A stretch of DNA of 6,979 bases, from contig JAJAYX010000768.1 of the NCBI GenBank assembly GCA_026785985.1, positions 1-6,979 on the forward strand. Reading direction: 5' to 3'. Positions 1-6,399 of this stretch are shown here, in pieces. Below the pieces are notes generated by a model, which did not search any database, was not told the origin of the DNA, and saw only the letters and a list, made by a program, of their open reading frames with translations. The stretch comes from Rudanella sp. GTDB taxonomy: Bacteria > Bacteroidota > Bacteroidia > Cytophagales > Spirosomataceae. The position numbers and the translations under genes are program-made. Numbering within the stretch: the first letter of the stretch is position 1; the number at the start of each line of letters is the position of its first letter.

Positions 1-26
1 AAGATTATGATTGTTCGGTGATTTTC

Positions 27-119
27 TTTCGACAGGATTACAGCCTGGCGGCCGGGCGGATAAAAAAGGATTCCTTTTTCAGGCTATCAAATCCTTTTTA
101 TTACGTAATCCTGTCGAAA
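27..119. repeat. Nested inverted-repeat element (REP/MITE-like candidate)
   Basis: A perfect 15-bp inverted repeat (27-41 against 105-119, TTTCGACAGGATTAC and its complement) encloses 63 bp. Inside it, 42-47 pairs with 80-85 (AGCCTG/CAGGCT), and 63-69 pairs with 73-79 (AAAAAGG/CCTTTTT, 3-nt loop). An alternative pairing joins 63-72 with 90-99. The three main stems are compatible in one fold, so this is a compact cruciform or RNA structure of about 93 nt. No coding frame is evident. It may be a dispersed palindromic element of the host genome; that is inference, since only one copy lies here. Confidence 0.6.
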
Positions 120-131
120 AAATCTCTTATT

Positions 132-178
132 GAGTCGTTGTCTGTACGTTTGTAAAACGTCTGACAACGACTCTTTTT
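132..178 (+). terminator. Rho-independent terminator directly abutting the dacB start
   Basis: A perfect 11-bp stem (132-142 GAGTCGTTGTC against 163-173) is capped by a further 6-bp stem (146-151 ACGTTT against 155-160, loop GTA). It is followed by five T residues at 174-178. This is a standard intrinsic terminator, presumably for a transcript entering from the left of the window. The last T is immediately followed by the ATG at 179, which leaves no room for a leader downstream of it. Confidence 0.85.
145..152 (+). promoter_or_regulatory. Possible Bacteroidota -7 box inside the terminator hairpin
   Basis: TACGTTTG fits the Bacteroidota -7 consensus TAnnTTTG exactly. Transcription would begin about 6-10 nt downstream, near 158-162, giving a leader of roughly 20 nt before the ATG at 179. 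No TTG lies at the usual 19-21 bp upstream; the nearest, at 130-132, leaves only 12 bp. The match is therefore partial and could be chance. Confidence 0.3.
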
Positions 179-1456
179 ATGCGCATTCTCCCCGCCTTTT
201 TCCTGCTTGCCCTCATTGGCTGTTCGCCCGCCAAACGATTAACCCGCGACCTCCGCACCAATACCCAGTTTACGGATCACTTCACGGGCTTTGCCCTCTA
301 TGACCCAGTCACGCAGAAAACGATGGTTTCGCACAATGCCGACAAAGGGTTTGTACCCGCATCAAACACCAAGCTGTTCAGTCTCTATGCCGGTTTGCTC
401 ACCCTGACCGATTCGTTGCCCGCGCTTCGCTACGTGGTTCGGGGCGATTCGCTGATTTTTTGGGGAACCGGCAACCCACTCCTACTCCACCCCGATTTGC
501 CCGATACCGCAGCACTTCGGTTTTTGCGCAGCCGCCCCGAACGACTGTTTTATTCAGCGTCCAACTACAATCCACCCCGGCTTGGCCCCGGCTGGGCCTG
601 GGACGATTTCAACGACGATTACTCCTGCGAACAGGCTCCACTACCTCTCTACGGCAATTTTGTGCGGTTCACCTACCCAGACCGTCGGCCCGACGTGTCG
701 ATTCAACCGGCTTTTTTTGGGGATAGCACGGTCGTCTCCACCGTTCACCCAACTCCGCGCGACGTGCAGCGCGACGAACACCGGAACCGCTTTGTGCGTC
801 CCCAAAATAGTCGCCCGTTTCGGCAGGATGTACCTTTCCGTTGGTCGCCGGAACTGGCCGTCAAACTCCTGAGCGATACGTTGAACCGGCCCGTGGGCCT
901 GGTGAATATGGGCATGCCAACCGGCACTCGCCTGGTGTATGGCACCCCCACCGATTCACTCTACAAACGCACGGAACACGTTAGCGACAATACCCTTGCC
1001 GAACATATTTTGCTCATGGCCTCGGCCCAAAAAGGTGACCCGGTGCTGAACCCCGCCCGAATTCGGGCCATGGTTGACTCGGTGGCATTGGGTAAACGAA
1101 AAGACATCCGGTGGGTCGATGGGTCGGGAATGTCGCGCTATAATCTCTTCACACCCAGCAGCCTGATTGCTTTGCTGAAACTGATTCAGGCTAAAGTGCC
1201 TCAGCAGCGGTTGTTTACGTTGCTCCCGGCGGGCGGTCAATCGGGAACACTACGCGGAATGCTCAAGAGCGACAAACCGTTTGTTTTTGCCAAATCGGGG
1301 TCAATGACGAGTGTCTATAACCTGAGTGGTTATTTGGTCACGCGAAAGGGTAAAGTTTTGTTATTCAGCATGATGCATAATAATTTTGTTCAACCTGTTT
1401 CGGAAATACGCCAACGCACGGCCCAGTTTCTGGAACAGATTCATAATCAGTTTTAG
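179..1456 (+). CDS. dacB: D-alanyl-D-alanine carboxypeptidase/endopeptidase, PBP4 family (S13), lipoprotein
   Basis: This is a serine DD-peptidase that trims or cleaves peptide cross-links of peptidoglycan at the envelope. All three penicillin-binding motifs are visible in order: SxxK at S62-N-T-K65, SxN at S269-D-N271, and KSG (a variant of KTG) at 372-374. The N-terminus is a short hydrophobic stretch ending in the lipobox LIGC with Cys15, so the protein is probably a lipoprotein. The length of 425 aa is in the range for compact S13 enzymes. ATG 179 is the only usable start: the frame upstream has no ATG, GTG or TTG back to a stop at 131-133. No Shine-Dalgarno site is present and the start abuts a terminator U-tract. 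It is the first gene of a likely three-gene operon, with the S9 peptidase starting 13 bp after its stop. The family assignment is strong; the choice between carboxypeptidase and endopeptidase activity is not decided by sequence. Confidence 0.9.
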   Translation: MRILPAFFLLALIGCSPAKRLTRDLRTNTQFTDHFTGFALYDPVTQKTMVSHNADKGFVPASNTKLFSLYAGLLTLTDSLPALRYVVRGDSLIFWGTGNPLLLHPDLPDTAALRFLRSRPERLFYSASNYNPPRLGPGWAWDDFNDDYSCEQAPLPLYGNFVRFTYPDRRPDVSIQPAFFGDSTVVSTVHPTPRDVQRDEHRNRFVRPQNSRPFRQDVPFRWSPELAVKLLSDTLNRPVGLVNMGMPTGTRLVYGTPTDSLYKRTEHVSDNTLAEHILLMASAQKGDPVLNPARIRAMVDSVALGKRKDIRWVDGSGMSRYNLFTPSSLIALLKLIQAKVPQQRLFTLLPAGGQSGTLRGMLKSDKPFVFAKSGSMTSVYNLSGYLVTRKGKVLLFSMMHNNFVQPVSEIRQRTAQFLEQIHNQF

Positions 1457-1469
1457 GTCTATACTCCTT

Positions 1470-3734
1470 ATGCGCTTCCAACTTCTCCTACTCTTGCTTT
1501 GGCCAGCGGCCACCATTGCCCAACAGCAACAAAAAATCGTTGCCACCGACCTCACTCGCATCAAACAGGTGGGGGCAGTCATGCTCTCGCCCGATGGTCA
1601 GCGGGCGGCTTACAATGTGATGACCATTGAGGCCAACCCCGAACAACCTAATGAGTACGAGTACCGGACACACATTTACCTCAGCAACCTGAAGGCGGGG
1701 GCTGCCAAAGCACTCACCCGCGGCACCGAAAGTGCGCGTCAACACGGCTGGTCGCCCGATGGAACCCGGCTGGCGTTTGTTCGCACCGTGAAAGGCAAAG
1801 GACAGGTTTTTGTGATGCCCCTGGACGGGGGCGAAGCCTACCAGCTCACCACTACTAAATATGGCGCGGCAAGCCCCGTTTGGTCGCCCGATGGCAAGCA
1901 GATTTTGTTTGAGAGCAGCCTTTCGTTTGCCGAAATGGTTGGCGACAGCATCCTGAATCCTGCTCGCCGTGGTCCGGTTTGGTCGCTCGAAAAACCGGGG
2001 TTTGCCAATAACGATTTTGTAAAGCCCGACAACTCCGTGAAAGCAAACCCCGATGGGTCGCTGGCCGAAATTCGGGCGTATCTGCAAAAAGATGTGGACG
2101 ACAAAAAAGCCAAAGTCATCACCCGGCTCAACTTTCAGGGTGAAGCCACCACCGAACCCGACATGAATTTCACGCACCTCTACGTGACCGACGTGCGCGA
2201 GGATGCCACGGCTGAACGCAGCCCGGCCCGCGCCATCACGCGGGGTTTTTATTCCTTCAATGCGGCCACCTGGTTGCCAAATGGTCAGCAAGTGTTGGCC
2301 GTTACGAAGCGCGACACCCTGAAACACCCCGACCGCGAGCAAACCAGTGCGATTGTGGCCATCCCGGTTGACGGAAGTGGTCGCCGGACGGTGGTTTTAG
2401 GGGGTGAGGGCCGCAGTTATTTCTCACCCGAACTGTCAGCCGATGGCAGCCGACTGGCGTTTCTAAGCAACCCCACCGAGGGTGTGAATTTTGGGCAATT
2501 AGGTATTGCCACGCTCAACGGCACACTGGCGGCCAACGTCGAAACCCTGCCCTTCGACCGGGCAGCGGGCAACATGATTTGGGCCGAGACAACGCCCGCA
2601 ACAGGCAGTCGGAGCCGCCGGAGTACGGCTGTGTCGACCACGCCCGTACTGTATTTTACGGCTCCGGCCAACGGCGGTTTCCCCCTATATCGGCTCAATG
2701 CCATCACCAAAGAAATTACGCAACTAACTAATTTCGAGAAAGGTATCACCAGTTTCGATGTGGCCGGCAATCAGGTGGTGTTTGCGCAAACCGAAGTGGC
2801 CAATCCGTCGGAATTAGTCGTAGCCGATGCCGATGCTAAAAAACCGGTCGTTCTTACTACCTACAACGATTGGGTGAAGCAAAAAGCACTCAGCTATCCC
2901 GTAAAGCGCGTTTATACCAATTCAAAAGGGCAGGCGGTTGACTACTGGATTATGAAACCGACCGTTCTGGCGCAACAAACAACCACCGACGGAGGTCGCC
3001 AAACGGCGGGCCGGAAATATTCCTTATTGCTCAATATGCACGGTGGCCCCACGGCCATGTGGGGGCCGGGCGAAGCATCCATGTGGCACGAATTGCAGTT
3101 TATGTGTGCTCAGGGATACGGCGTGGTCTATGCCAATCCACGTGGTTCGGGTGGTTACGGACTGGCTTTTCAACAGGCCAACATCAACGATTGGGGCACC
3201 GGCCCCGCCGAAGATGAGCTGGCAGCGGCAACCAATGCCGCCAAAGAAGCCTGGGTCGATACCAGCCGACAAGTGATTACGGGTGGCTCCTATGCGGGCT
3301 ACCTCACGGCCTGGATTGTGGGTCACGACAACCGATTCAAGGCCGCGTTTGCCCAACGGGGTGTCTATGACCTGACCACGTTTATGGGCGAAGGTAATGC
3401 GTGGCGGTTAGTGCCGAACTATTTTGGCGGCTACCCCTGGCAATCCGAAACGCAGAAAGTGCTGGCCGCCAACTCGCCCTATACCTTTGTTCAAAACATT
3501 CGGACTCCCTTACTCATTAAACACGGTGAGAACGACCTGCGCACAGGCATCGTCCAAAGCGAAATGATGATGAAAAGCCTGAAAGTGTTGGGCCGCCCCG
3601 TCGAATACGTTCGAATGCCGGGTGCCACCCACGAGCTCAGTCGGTCGGGCAATGTCCGGCAGCGCATCGACCGAATTTTGCGGATTTACGAATTCTTTGA
3701 ACGCTACGTTGGGCAACCGGCCACCCAAAATTGA
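1470..3734 (+). CDS. Exported S9 family serine peptidase (prolyl oligopeptidase/DPP-like)
   Basis: This is an alpha/beta-hydrolase peptidase of the prolyl oligopeptidase family, likely cleaving short peptides in the periplasm. The N-terminus, with a poly-Leu core then a Pro-Ala-Ala stretch ending in IAQ near residue 18, is a Sec signal peptide. This fixes the start at ATG 1470 and gives 754 aa. Residues about 30-490 form a beta-propeller with repeated SPDG/SADG blades (for example WSPDGTRLAF and WSPDGKQILF). The catalytic domain follows, with HGGP for the oxyanion region, nucleophile Ser607 in GGSYAG, Asp689 in HGENDLR and His721 in GATHELS, so the triad is complete. Two low-complexity inserts stand out: a Ser/Arg/Thr stretch at 374-392 in the propeller and a Gln/Thr/Gly stretch at 502-516 just before the hydrolase domain. 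It lies 13 bp after dacB, and the Nudix gene begins 1 bp after its stop. The exact substrate (dipeptidyl, acylaminoacyl or prolyl) is not decidable. Confidence 0.92.
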   Translation: MRFQLLLLLLWPAATIAQQQQKIVATDLTRIKQVGAVMLSPDGQRAAYNVMTIEANPEQPNEYEYRTHIYLSNLKAGAAKALTRGTESARQHGWSPDGTRLAFVRTVKGKGQVFVMPLDGGEAYQLTTTKYGAASPVWSPDGKQILFESSLSFAEMVGDSILNPARRGPVWSLEKPGFANNDFVKPDNSVKANPDGSLAEIRAYLQKDVDDKKAKVITRLNFQGEATTEPDMNFTHLYVTDVREDATAERSPARAITRGFYSFNAATWLPNGQQVLAVTKRDTLKHPDREQTSAIVAIPVDGSGRRTVVLGGEGRSYFSPELSADGSRLAFLSNPTEGVNFGQLGIATLNGTLAANVETLPFDRAAGNMIWAETTPATGSRSRRSTAVSTTPVLYFTAPANGGFPLYRLNAITKEITQLTNFEKGITSFDVAGNQVVFAQTEVANPSELVVADADAKKPVVLTTYNDWVKQKALSYPVKRVYTNSKGQAVDYWIMKPTVLAQQTTTDGGRQTAGRKYSLLLNMHGGPTAMWGPGEASMWHELQFMCAQGYGVVYANPRGSGGYGLAFQQANINDWGTGPAEDELAAATNAAKEAWVDTSRQVITGGSYAGYLTAWIVGHDNRFKAAFAQRGVYDLTTFMGEGNAWRLVPNYFGGYPWQSETQKVLAANSPYTFVQNIRTPLLIKHGENDLRTGIVQSEMMMKSLKVLGRPVEYVRMPGATHELSRSGNVRQRIDRILRIYEFFERYVGQPATQN

Positions 3735-3735
3735 T

Positions 3736-4404
3736 ATGGAAAAACTCGAAGACGCACCCAAGTTCCGGTTCTGGAAAAAGCAACTGATTGACAATGGCTT
3801 AATAATCAACGGTGTTAAAGAACATTTTATCCGGCGACGGCACAATGGCGAGGTATTATTCGCCATGCTCGAGCTGGATGCCGACACCCCCGAAGGCGAC
3901 AAAATTCCACCTGTTTGTTTTCTGAAAGGCCACGCAGCCTCGGTGTTGGTGTGTCTCATAGATAAAGAAACGGACGAGAAATTCGTGGTGCTTGTCCGGC
4001 AGCGTCGCATCTCCGACGGCTCCCAAACCTACGAACATCCGGCGGGCATGGTCGATGCCGACGATGATGCCACCGACGTGGCTGCCCGCGAAGTGGGCGA
4101 AGAGATTGGCCTGAGTATCAAGCCCGACGAGTTAATCAAACTGAACCCGCGCCTGTGGTTTCCCAGCACCGGCACGAGCGACGAGGCCATGCACTATTAC
4201 TATGTGGAAAAGCACATGACTCACGAACAGATTATGGATTTTCATCACCAGCGGATGACCAACAATTCCGAGTTTGAGCGAATCACCACCGTGGTTACGA
4301 CCCTTCCCGAAGCGCATCAACTAATCAATAACGTCAATGGCCTGCTAATCCACTTTCTATATCTGAAACACATCGGCGATTACGAGACAATGAAGCTTTT
4401 GTAG
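3736..4404 (+). CDS. Nudix hydrolase, ADP-sugar pyrophosphatase-like
   Basis: This cytoplasmic protein of 222 aa probably hydrolyses a nucleoside diphosphate linked to another moiety, such as ADP-ribose or another ADP-sugar, with a divalent metal. The Nudix box runs from Gly104 to Leu126. It holds the core Arg118-Glu119, Glu122-Glu123 and Gly125-Leu126, and is preceded by PAG as in ADP-ribose/ADP-sugar enzymes. The first Glu of the consensus GX5EX7REUXEEXGU is Asp110 here; the metal-binding Glu residues of the REUXEE core are intact. ATG 3736 is chosen because it sits one base after the S9 stop, has a normal cytoplasmic N-terminus and leaves the whole Nudix fold intact. Longer forms would begin at a GTG inside the peptidase gene. 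Translation is probably coupled to the upstream gene. No U-tract terminator follows before the tRNA promoter. The substrate assignment is by resemblance only. Confidence 0.85.
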   Translation: MEKLEDAPKFRFWKKQLIDNGLIINGVKEHFIRRRHNGEVLFAMLELDADTPEGDKIPPVCFLKGHAASVLVCLIDKETDEKFVVLVRQRRISDGSQTYEHPAGMVDADDDATDVAAREVGEEIGLSIKPDELIKLNPRLWFPSTGTSDEAMHYYYVEKHMTHEQIMDFHHQRMTNNSEFERITTVVTTLPEAHQLINNVNGLLIHFLYLKHIGDYETMKLL

Positions 4405-4413
4405 TGAAAATCC

Positions 4414-4432
4414 TGAACAACTTTCTTGTTCA
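4414..4432. other. Small hairpin after the Nudix gene
   Basis: A 7-bp inverted repeat (4414-4420 TGAACAA against 4426-4432) has a 5-nt loop and lies 9 bp after the Nudix stop. No T-run follows, so it is not a classical terminator. Its right arm contains the TTG of the tRNA promoter, so it may be a weak transcript end or simply part of the promoter region. Confidence 0.4.
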
Positions 4433-4455
4433 TTGCCCGGTTTTCATTACTTTTG
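4426..4455 (+). promoter_or_regulatory. Bacteroidota-type promoter for tRNA-Arg
   Basis: TTG at 4426-4428 is followed after 19 bp by TACTTTTG at 4448-4455, an exact TAnnTTTG. These are the -33 and -7 elements used by the Bacteroidota primary sigma factor, at the standard spacing. The predicted start near 4461-4464 lies about 28 nt before the tRNA, in the right place and on the right strand. Confidence 0.75.
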
Positions 4456-4489
4456 CAACCCGAAACGGCTTACAAAGCCTCCGGGCTAC

Positions 4490-4561
4490 GCTCCCGTAGT
4501 TCAATGGATAGAATTTTGGTTTCCGGTACCGACGATAGGGGTTCGAATCCCTTCGGGAGCA
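4490..4561 (+). tRNA. tRNA-Arg (anticodon CCG)
   Basis: A complete 72-nt cloverleaf is visible. The acceptor stem is GCTCCCG (4490-4496) against CGGGAGC, with discriminator A at 4561. The D-arm is GTTC/GAAT. The anticodon stem TTGGT/ACCGA encloses the loop TTCCGGT with anticodon CCG, reading Arg codon CGG. The T-arm is AGGGG/CCCTT with loop TTCGAAT. CCA is not encoded; the sequence continues CAAATC. The integrase next door makes its 3' end the likely integration target. Confidence 0.95.
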
Positions 4562-4575
4562 CAAATCCCCCCTTT
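4535..4575. other. Probable attachment-site junction (attL) at the tRNA 3' end
   Basis: Tyrosine recombinases commonly insert into the 3' half of tRNA genes and regenerate it. Here an intact recombinase gene begins about 180 bp downstream of the tRNA 3' end, so one core site should overlap the T-arm/acceptor region or extend just past it. The matching copy would lie right of the window, so the core length cannot be read. The position is inferred, not seen. Confidence 0.4.
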
Positions 4576-4596
4576 TACGGGATAAAGCAAAAGACT

Positions 4597-4629
4597 AAAA
4601 ACGCTAACTTTCAACGAGTTAGCGTTTTT
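4597..4629 (+). terminator. Strong intrinsic terminator after tRNA-Arg
   Basis: A perfect 13-bp inverted repeat (4597-4609 AAAAACGCTAACT against 4617-4629) has a 7-nt loop and a right arm ending in five T. It lies 35 bp after the tRNA and would end its transcript and shield the integrase from read-through. With the A-run on the left arm it may work in both directions. Confidence 0.88.
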
Positions 4630-4638
4630 GTTGTCTGT

Positions 4639-4695
4639 ACTTTATCAAATAATATCAGGATAAATAAAGTAAAATCGTCCCCTATTCCGTCCCCT
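4639..4695. repeat. Short inverted and direct repeats upstream of the integrase
   Basis: Between the tRNA terminator and the integrase lie an inverted repeat (ACTTTAT 4639-4645 and ATAAAGT 4664-4670) and a direct repeat (CGTCCCCT at 4676-4683 and 4688-4695, 12 bp apart, about one helical turn). Such sites could be recombinase arm-type or regulator binding sites. The repeats are short and the role is speculative. Confidence 0.35.
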
Positions 4696-4742
4696 GCATT
4701 GATATTGTTTGTAACTTGGTAGCGACCAAACCAAAAAGGGCA

Positions 4743-6131
4743 ATGAAAACTGTTTCAGAGAAGGACATCAAGTTCTTACTCAAAGACCCTCACGCAACAG
4801 GGGCGACCCTTGTTTACCTCGTTTATCGCTACAACGGGGGGCGGTTCAAATACACCACTGAGCAAACTATTGAGCCGTATTTATGGGATGTTGCCACACA
4901 ACGGGCCATCACTGATCCTAAAAAGACCGGAGCCAAACGTGACCGCCAACGACTCGAAACCCTGAACGCCCACCTCGAACGCCATAAGACTGCCATACTG
5001 TCGATATTGGCAAACCTTAGCCGGGGGCGGGTCGCCTTTGATAATGCCACCTTAAAACAGGAACTCGATACCGAGTTAGGAAAGGAGGTAAAAGTGAGTA
5101 AACCCGTTGAGGTGAAACCCACCCGCGAAACCTTCACGGCCTACATTGCCCGATTTGTGACAGAGGGAGACAGCGGTAAACGGTTGAACGCAAAAAGTAT
5201 GCGGTATTCGCCAAATACGCTCAAAGGCTACTCCAAACTGAAACGGCTGTTAGAGTCCTACCATACCGAAACCAAACGCCCGATTGATTTCGATGACTTC
5301 ACGCTCGACCTCTACAAACACCTCAAACAGTGGTTGACGGGCAAAGACTATTCTCATAACTACATTGGCTCTCTGTTCAAAGATGCAAAAATCTTACTCA
5401 AACAGGCATACGACGACCGATTACACACGAACCTGATTTTTACAAACCGGGAGTTTCGCAAGTTTTCGGAGGAAACAGATAGTATTTATCTGACCACCGA
5501 CGAACTAAAACACCTCTACTACCTCGACCTGGCCAGTACGCCCGGCATTGACCGCGCCCGTGATTTGTTTTTGATTGGAGCTTTTACGGGGTTGCGGTTT
5601 TCGGACTTCACCCAGCTACGGGCTGATAACATTGTTCATAGTGGCCGTATGCTATCGTGTAGGACGCAGAAAACCGCTGAAAGGGTTTCTGTACCCCTTA
5701 ACGGGTTTGTTCGTGCTATACTGGCTAAAAACGGAGGGATATCACCGAAAACGATTACTAACCAGCGACTAAACGACCACCTCAAAGAGTTGGGCAAACG
5801 GGCTGGCCTAACGGAGCGGGTAGAGATTACAACCACAAAGGGCGGTAAGAAGGGAACGACGTACCCCGAAAAATGGGAGTTAATCAGCACACACACGGCC
5901 CGCCGTTCGTTTGCCACCAATGCGTATTTGGCTAAAATTCCGATGCCCGAAATTATGAAAGTTACAGGCCACCGGACGGAAAAAATGTTTTTGAAATACG
6001 TTAAAGTGTCTGCTGAACAAAACGCGCTGATGTTGATGGATCATCCTCATTTTGCTGATATGGACATTGTGATTCCGATGCAAACCGCAATGCCTACCAT
6101 TGCCGTGCCTACCTTACAGATAGCCAGTTAA
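4743..6131 (+). CDS. Tyrosine recombinase/site-specific integrase of a tRNA-targeted element
   Basis: The 462-aa protein would integrate and excise the element by breaking and rejoining DNA through a 3'-phosphotyrosine. The layout is typical of Bacteroidota integrases: an arm-binding-like N-terminal domain (about 12-95), a SAM-like core-binding domain (about 127-236) and a catalytic domain (about 248-435). Catalytic residues are all present: Arg285 in TGLRFSDF, the beta-hairpin Lys310 in QKTAERV, His384 and Arg387 in HTARRSF, His410 in TGHRTEKM and nucleophile Tyr419 in FLKYVKV. ATG 4743 is preferred over an in-frame TTG at 4716, since the extra nine residues look non-conserved; an A-rich AAAAAGGG lies just upstream but too close for a good ribosome site. 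A strong Shine-Dalgarno sequence occurs inside the gene (see its own entry). It sits downstream of tRNA-Arg in the same direction, and its stop is 31 bp before the antitoxin start. It looks fully functional. Confidence 0.92.
   Translation: MKTVSEKDIKFLLKDPHATGATLVYLVYRYNGGRFKYTTEQTIEPYLWDVATQRAITDPKKTGAKRDRQRLETLNAHLERHKTAILSILANLSRGRVAFDNATLKQELDTELGKEVKVSKPVEVKPTRETFTAYIARFVTEGDSGKRLNAKSMRYSPNTLKGYSKLKRLLESYHTETKRPIDFDDFTLDLYKHLKQWLTGKDYSHNYIGSLFKDAKILLKQAYDDRLHTNLIFTNREFRKFSEETDSIYLTTDELKHLYYLDLASTPGIDRARDLFLIGAFTGLRFSDFTQLRADNIVHSGRMLSCRTQKTAERVSVPLNGFVRAILAKNGGISPKTITNQRLNDHLKELGKRAGLTERVEITTTKGGKKGTTYPEKWELISTHTARRSFATNAYLAKIPMPEIMKVTGHRTEKMFLKYVKVSAEQNALMLMDHPHFADMDIVIPMQTAMPTIAVPTLQIAS
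5081..5096 (+). promoter_or_regulatory. Internal Shine-Dalgarno plus in-frame GTG in the integrase
   Basis: AAAGGAGG at 5081-5088 is followed after 5 nt by GTG at 5094-5096, in frame with the integrase (codon 118). Translation from here would give a 345-aa protein without the arm-binding domain but with the core-binding and catalytic domains. The motif also simply encodes Lys-Glu-Val, and Bacteroidota ribosomes use such sites weakly, so it may be chance. Confidence 0.25.
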
Positions 6132-6148
6132 TTAAACCAAGACCATGC

Positions 6149-6154
6149 AAGGAG
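6149..6154 (+). promoter_or_regulatory. Ribosome binding site deciding the antitoxin start
   Basis: AAGGAG lies 8 nt before ATG 6163, an ideal spacing. It favours this start over the ATG at 6145, which would place the motif inside the gene. Confidence 0.65.
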
Positions 6155-6162
6155 TTTCATTA

Positions 6163-6399
6163 ATGACTGACCCCAACGGTAAACCCTCGTTTTTGACCAT
6201 TGACCTACACCACCTCAACCCGGCAATCAGTCCACTGGTTGAGGAGGTATTAGACCTAATCCGACGCGCTGATGAGGAGACCGAACGGGCCGACTTTCGG
6301 GCGGCTGCTCACGCTGCACTAAACCGGGCCTATGGCGACGATGAACCCGATTACGACGATGTTCCGGCAATGACCATACACCCGGCTGGCCATGAGTGA
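6163..6399 (+). CDS. Probable antitoxin of a MazF/PemK-type toxin-antitoxin pair
   Basis: This small protein of 78 aa is not recognised by any sharp motif. It has a short beta-like start (FLTIDL, 10-15), a long predicted amphipathic helix (about 24-56, rich in Glu, Arg and Ala) and a very acidic tail, with DDEPDYDD at 59-66 followed by a proline-containing end. A helical body with an acidic C-terminal toxin-binding tail is the usual shape of antitoxins that neutralise MazF-like RNases. The context supports this, because the ATG of the toxin frame (6392) lies within its last codons, an 8-bp overlap typical of such operons. No obvious DNA-binding fold is visible, so self-regulation cannot be claimed. 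The start is set by AAGGAG 8 nt upstream. The gene is open and appears intact although its toxin is broken. The role is inferred from neighbourhood and shape. Confidence 0.65.
   Translation: MTDPNGKPSFLTIDLHHLNPAISPLVEEVLDLIRRADEETERADFRAAAHAALNRAYGDDEPDYDDVPAMTIHPAGHE

Noticed and set aside
1386..1469. N-terminal extension of the S9 peptidase from a TTG
   Set aside because: It overlaps dacB by 71 bp and would bury the clear signal peptide that starts at ATG 1470.
1488..2342. Long minus-strand open frame opposite the S9 peptidase
   Set aside because: It is a shadow of the peptidase codons. It has no domain pattern, while the plus strand encodes a complete, motif-rich enzyme.
3622..3735. N-terminal extension of the Nudix protein from a GTG
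   Set aside because: It lies inside the peptidase gene. ATG 3736, one base after the peptidase stop, gives a normal full-length Nudix protein.
4426..4722. 98-codon plus-strand open frame across the tRNA region
   Set aside because: It spans the tRNA promoter, the tRNA and its terminator, and the translation has no protein-like character.
4716..4742. TTG start for the integrase
   Set aside because: It adds nine residues with no family resemblance; ATG 4743 fits the usual N-terminus.
6145..6162. ATG 6145 as the antitoxin start
   Set aside because: It would place the AAGGAG ribosome site inside the gene; ATG 6163 is ideally spaced from it.
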